Assembly (NCBI GenBank): GCA_947069175.1
Contig: CAMTDV010000027.1
Coordinates: forward strand, 39,321,369-39,385,368
From: Scalesia atractyloides
Lineage: Eukaryota; Streptophyta; Magnoliopsida; Asterales; Asteraceae
Reading direction: 5' to 3'
DNA: 64,000 nt
Numbering within the stretch: position 1 is the first letter of the stretch; every line of letters begins with the position of its first letter. Below, piece by piece: positions 59,540 through 64,000 of this stretch. Under the pieces are notes generated by a model. That model was given only the letters and a program-made list of their open reading frames with translations, had not been told where the DNA came from and made no database searches. The position numbers were made by a program, and so were the translations under genes.

Positions 59540-59559
59540 TGGCGCCGTTGTCGAGGACA
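59540..59559 (+). promoter_or_regulatory. Athila-type primer binding site
   Basis: TGGCGCCGTTGTCGAGGACA, close to the TGGCGCCGTTGCCGGGGA site (tRNA-Asp type) typical of Athila/Tat. Confidence 0.85.
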
Positions 59560-59729
59560 CATTAACTATTTCATATCTATCTTATTAGTAGTAGTTTAAC
59601 CATTAGCTAGGTTTAGGGTAGTTTAGTTTTGACTAGGTTTTGTTTGCTTTCAGTTCTTTTGCGTGCCTTAGTACTTTTAAGTGCGTTAGACTTCACCTAA
59701 GAATGGTAGAACGCACGATTGCGGATTAG

Positions 59730-60850
59730 GTGAGGCCCACTGCAAATGTGATCGCAAACAACATTACTCGGCCGAGGGTTGGAGCTACTAATTTTACAAT
59801 TCCTATTAAGATTGTCACTATAATCCAATGCTCGTGTCAATATCATGGATTTGCAGATGAGGATCCGAACGACCACATCGAAAAATTTCTTGAACTTAGT
59901 GAAACCTTCAAAATTGAAGATGTTTTAGATGATGTTGTGAGACTCCGTCTTTTCCATTCTAACCGGTTGCTAAACCCGTTCATGGTTTGATTCTTTTGGC
60001 CCATAGTTATGTCTCTACTTGGGGAGAGATGGCTGAAAAATTCTTACATAAATTCTTTTCTCCTTGAAAAGCTAATTACTTGCGCAACAAGATATATGGA
60101 TTCAAGCAAGAGGAGGATGAAAGTTTTCTAGATGCCTAGGATAGGTTAAAAGAGTTGCAAAGGAATTGCCTCTTCATGGTATGGAACCCTGGATGGTTAT
60201 GAATAAATTCTATAATGGTCTTTGTGCCCCTTCTAAGCAACACCTTGATACAGTAGCAGGAGGTGTCTACTCCGACTTAACTCCTACTAATGCCCGTGCT
60301 CTCATTGAAAAGATCTCAGAAAACTATTACCCATCTGGGAAGAATCGCAAATCTTCACGAAAGGCTGTTGTTCACAGTGCAAACTTAAAATCCAAGCTAG
60401 CAACCCAAGTTGAAGCATGGTTGATCAACTTGTTACTAAACAGGAAATGCGCAATACATGTGGGGGATCTCATTAGACAAAGAACTATCCTATTGTTACA
60501 CAGGAAGAGGAAGTCGACTTTGTTAATGATCAATTCAGATACCCATTTAACTCTGATAAAGGGAAACCTAGAGTTAGTTGCAGAGATAACATAAATTCAT
60601 TCCCAGCAGGCTATTCTCAGAATAATGTATTCCAGTCAAGGGAACGACACCCAAATCTGAAGGAGATGCTTATGGAATATATGCAAGACAATAGGGAAAA
60701 GGATGACCAAGCAAGATTAGGGGTTGGCAGGACATAGAACTACGATTGAAATATAGAGAAAGTCTTGATGCAGTTAACAGCAAGAGATTCAGAGAAGGAG
60801 AAGGCTCAAGTTAGATCTATAAACTGTTCGCAGTGACAATATCATCAGAG
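59730..60850 (+). pseudogene. Athila-type gag remnant
   Basis: YHGFADEDPNDHIEKFLELS with VRLRLFHSN (59730-59990) is the Athila/Tat gag core. In other frames follow WGEMAEKFLHKFF, LRNKIYGFKQEEDESF, and MEPWMVMNKFYNGLCAPSKQ with ARALIEKISENYY (60166-60594). At least three frame breaks. Confidence 0.85.
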
Positions 60851-60949
60851 AGAGCCCTTCCACTATAGAACTTGTTTAAGAAGGAGATGATGCACCATCT
60901 ACTAATACAGAAGGTCTTACAATTTGGAAACTAACCGAGCTGAGAAAGA

Positions 60950-61450
60950 AAGAGAAAGAACATGTGTCAAAACTTGATTTCCCTCTTCATAAGCGCCAAT
61001 TTAAGGAAACATTTGAGCAACATTATGGTAAGTTTCTGCCAATGTTTACAAGTTGCATATCAATCTTCTGTTTATGAAAGCATTGACTAAGATACCTAAG
61101 TACGCCAAATTCCTAAAGAACGTACTATCTAACAAGAAAAGGCTAGTGGATCTATCTATAGTTACTCGAAACGAAGAATGTTCAGCAGTCTTAGAGAACA
61201 AGTTACATCCTAAGGTAGTAGATTCAGGTAGTTTCGTTATCCCATGTTTAATAGGGGATCTTTCAATCAGCAAATGCTTTAGCTGACATAGGAGCATGTA
61301 TAAACCCAATGCCTTATTCAATGCTTGCTGAGCTTGGCCTAGGGGAACCTACTCCTACTCAAATGAGTATACAACTAGCTGATCGATCGATCAAATATCC
61401 AAAAGAGATTTGTGAAAATATGCTAGTCAAAGTGGATAAGTTTTTTTCCT
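60950..61450 (+). pseudogene. Athila-type protease remnant
   Basis: KLDFPLHKRQFKETFEQHYG leads into ALTKIPKYAKFLKNVLSNKK and NEECSAVLENKLHPKVVDSG (61053-61286). Then SFVIPCLIGD and, after a shift, ADIGACINPMPYSMLAELGL. The active site reads A-D-I-G-A instead of L-D-L/T-G-A. Confidence 0.87.
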
Positions 61451-61664
61451 AGTTGATTTTGTATGGACGAAGATGATAATATTCCCATGAATTTGGGATG
61501 ACCATTCCTAGCTACGACTAGAGCTTTAATTGTTGTAGTCGAGGGAGTCTGACTTTGAGGGTTGGAGATGAAAAAAATGTTTACGAGTTAGAGGAACTCA
61601 GGAATCAAGCCTACAACAACTCGCTTATTTACAAAGATCATACGTGTGACAAACGAAAAATAAC

Positions 61665-64000
61665 CGGTAATTCCATACAATCTAATCACTACTGTTATTA
61701 CATAATCTCATGCATTTTAACGTAATTAGTTACGTAATTGAGTCGTACGTAACACTAATAGGACAAGTTAAACATACTATAACATATATTGATTTTCGTC
61801 ACGTCGCGAAACCAATAAAACTATGTCCTAAAAGTGTTGGTAGAAAGTGTTAGGCGCACTATTCACGGTTACACTATTGATGTCAACAAAGTTGCTGAAG
61901 CGAACAAAACTATGAAAAATGACCTACGAAAGACATATCTGAGTCCATATATACATAAAACCCCAATGTGGGAACCTCACTTGCAATGATGTATAACTTT
62001 CCAGTATAACGCTTAAATCACGAAGTTCTCCATTCTTGATCCAACCAACTAGTAAACAATATTTTTATCACCCCAACGCTTAAACGAATAACCTAGCGAA
62101 CTAGTTAGCCGTATTTTGGCATCATAAACACCTTACATAAACGCCATAGCAACAATGATAAATTAAAACCATCGCTCCAGATATTATATAACGCCTTCCA
62201 TATATAACTCGGTATCGAACCAACGAGCGAACTATTGGCATTCTTGCCATCCAAAATCAATACCGTTAAACTAATAAACTAGTTGGACTTTATTTAAAAT
62301 CCTAATTACCATTAACACCCTAATTAAACTTAGTTACACTAATTACCAAAATATCTTCAATTAATCTTTTCAACATGTGACAAATAATTAAAATAATGAA
62401 AATGCCATTCTTGTATACCCCCACTCCCTCATGTTCACGTAAGCAAGGTGGGTCCCCCACCTTGACTTGTGGTGATCTTGAATGATGAAAGAGCATGGCC
62501 TTGATATCCTTGAAGTCTTGAGAAATATTATAACCCTTCACCTATCATTTTTATCATTCATCCTACTCAAAAATTTAAAACTAACTCTCATCTCTCTCTC
62601 TTAAAACTCACGGATCACACACACACACTAACCTCACTTTTCTTTCAACATTTTACCTCCATAACAAGCATTCAAGACCCCTTCGAAGACCATTCATGAA
62701 GATGCAAAGTGTAGGAACTTGAAGTGGAAGCTTTGTTCACCCTTGGATGCTTGTATCACCATCTTCATCATCTCATCATCTTGTCCATACCAATCATCCT
62801 AGCCATACCAATCATCTTGTCCATACCAATCTTCATCATCTCATGATTATGTGTGGTTCTTGTTGTTTATTTGTTGTAGTATCTTACATGGGTGATGATC
62901 TCACTATGATATGCTTAAAAATGTGATTTAAACAACTATATGTTTAAATAATGTAGGATCATGATCTTCAAGTTCATGAACTTTGAATATATGTAGTCTT
63001 GATATTGTTCCTAAATTGTATAATACTTGATGAGACTTGAAACTTGGATCTTGAAAACTAGTAAAGTTGATTTTTACATAAAACAAGTTATATAAAAATG
63101 GTTATAAAATTTGTCCATTAAAATCTTTGTGTTTTGATAATCTTGGAATATGTAGATTTTTAGAGGTATAAAGTATGAAAAGATATAAAACCAAATTGGT
63201 ATAAAATAAGTTCATAAAAGGATGAACATAAGAAATTATTACTTTAAAAGTCTTGAAAATACATATGTTAGAAGTTCTAAAAAATAGAGTCATGTTTGTG
63301 TGATTATTGTTTGAAAAAGGAGTTTCAATGAACTTGATGAGTTGATGATGATTTGCGAAATTGACAAGTGGTTTAAATACGTTTTTGCAACGTGGAAAAC
63401 ACCATAGTTTAGGGGAAACTATGGCAAAAAATTTTAAAAATCTAATCATGATTAAAGCGTGATTAACGGGGTGGTTAACCAGGCTAAACGCGAATCGTCA
63501 TTTAAGAAGTTTGAATGACAAGGGTTAAACCCAAACATTCCAAAGACTTAATAAAATACATACATACACACAACACAATATATATATATACAAGTTAAAA
63601 ATAAGAGTATTATTTATTACATGTATATATTTTCGAAGTAAAGGTATATGTAAATACTTGGCACTATCATAAGTGTGTGTGTATGGAATACATGTGTATT
63701 TATGTGTATGTATCTAGAATTTCTAAGGTATACAAGTGAAGTACAAAAATAACCAACTAATACGACACAACAAATAAATAAAAATTACCAAGTATAAACT
63801 ACATAATACATGTACCCCTGTACAAATTCTAAACCAATATCGAACGAGCGGAAGATTCGGACAAGGGGCAAACTTATAGGAGTATATTCCTAAGAAATAA
63901 TATATACATAGCGTCACCAACAACGGAATGAACAACTCGCCATCACTAGGAGCTACTACGATACATGGGCGATTTTCGACGCGAAAACATATATATCAAA
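61665..64000. other. Non-coding AT-rich flank, possible LTR remnant
   Basis: No conserved frame on either strand. Contains short TC and AC runs (about 62589-62630), an 18-bp repeat array (62777-62830) and TA runs (about 63580). Its texture resembles LTR sequence but no paired end is in the window. Confidence 0.4.
62777..62830 (+). repeat. 18-bp tandem repeat, three copies
   Basis: Three units of CATC(T/C)T(T/A)... ending CCATACCAAT at 62777, 62795 and 62813, flanked on both sides by TCTTCATCATCTCAT. Confidence 0.85.

Larger units (their letters stand above)
58068..61660 (+). mobile_element. Athila-type Ty3/gypsy element, internally deleted
   Basis: An LTR starting TGATAGTT (58068) is followed by a tRNA-Asp-type primer site (59540-59559), gag and protease remnants, then a jump to the C-terminal part of integrase (about 61565-61660; VYELEELRNQAYNNSLIYKD). 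RT, RNase H, most of integrase and the 3' LTR are missing. Confidence 0.83.

Noticed and set aside
62777..62830. Short regular repeats, considered as a CRISPR-like array
   Set aside because: Only three head-to-tail units without spacers, in a plant genomic context; a simple minisatellite.
63723..63935. 70-codon minus-strand frame with hydrophobic character
   Set aside because: AT-rich composition alone gives such frames; no start context, splice structure or homologous motif.

Overview
This window is plant nuclear DNA made almost entirely of nested LTR retrotransposons lying in the introns of one broken host gene. The organism is an angiosperm. The repeat families (long-LTR Tekay-type gypsy, Tat/Athila elements without pol, and a Ty1/copia element with a large extra ORF after pol) resemble those I recall from Asteraceae genomes; that placement is inference. 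No bacterial, organellar, tRNA, rRNA or CRISPR feature was seen, and I found no intact protein-coding gene.

Host locus (+ strand): seven exon-like blocks with consistent intron phase encode pieces of a Miro (mitochondrial Rho) GTPase. They lie at about 96-166, 7190-7319, 7445-7657, 8079-8148, 56063-56173, 56620-56769 and 56941-57059. They cover the EF-hand linker through most of the second GTPase domain. Frameshifts and in-frame stops make it a pseudogene. One intron holds a 6.5-kb copia element (354-6887). The intron between 8148 and 56063 holds about 47 kb of nested elements.

Big-intron layout, left to right: a hAT-like MITE (8525-8752). A Tat/Athila-like element without pol, LARD-1 (+, 8889 to about 15622). 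An inverted LTR fragment (15634-16345). A Tekay chromovirus (-, 16357-26971, 2.5-kb LTRs, 5-bp GTGGA flanks). A second inverted LARD-2 (-, about 26972-44138), into which the 13.9-kb Copia-B (+, 28089-41975) inserted. LTR scraps (44139-44842). A gypsy element, Gypsy-C (+, about 44843-55950), whose gag is split at GTTAC by a second Tekay-like element (-, 45632-55219), itself carrying a hAT-like element (51022-51649).

Right end: after the last Miro block comes an Athila-type element (58068 to about 61660) with LTR, tRNA-Asp-type primer site, gag and protease remnants, then a jump to the integrase C-terminus. From about 61660 to 64000 there is AT-rich non-coding sequence with short tandem repeats.

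The nesting gives a relative order: Miro intron, then LARD-2, then Copia-B and Tekay-1 (independently); and Gypsy-C, then Tekay-2. The most unusual items are the extra ORF region of Copia-B, the separate short words iterated inside different element families, and a near-identical inverted repeat pair within LARD-1.
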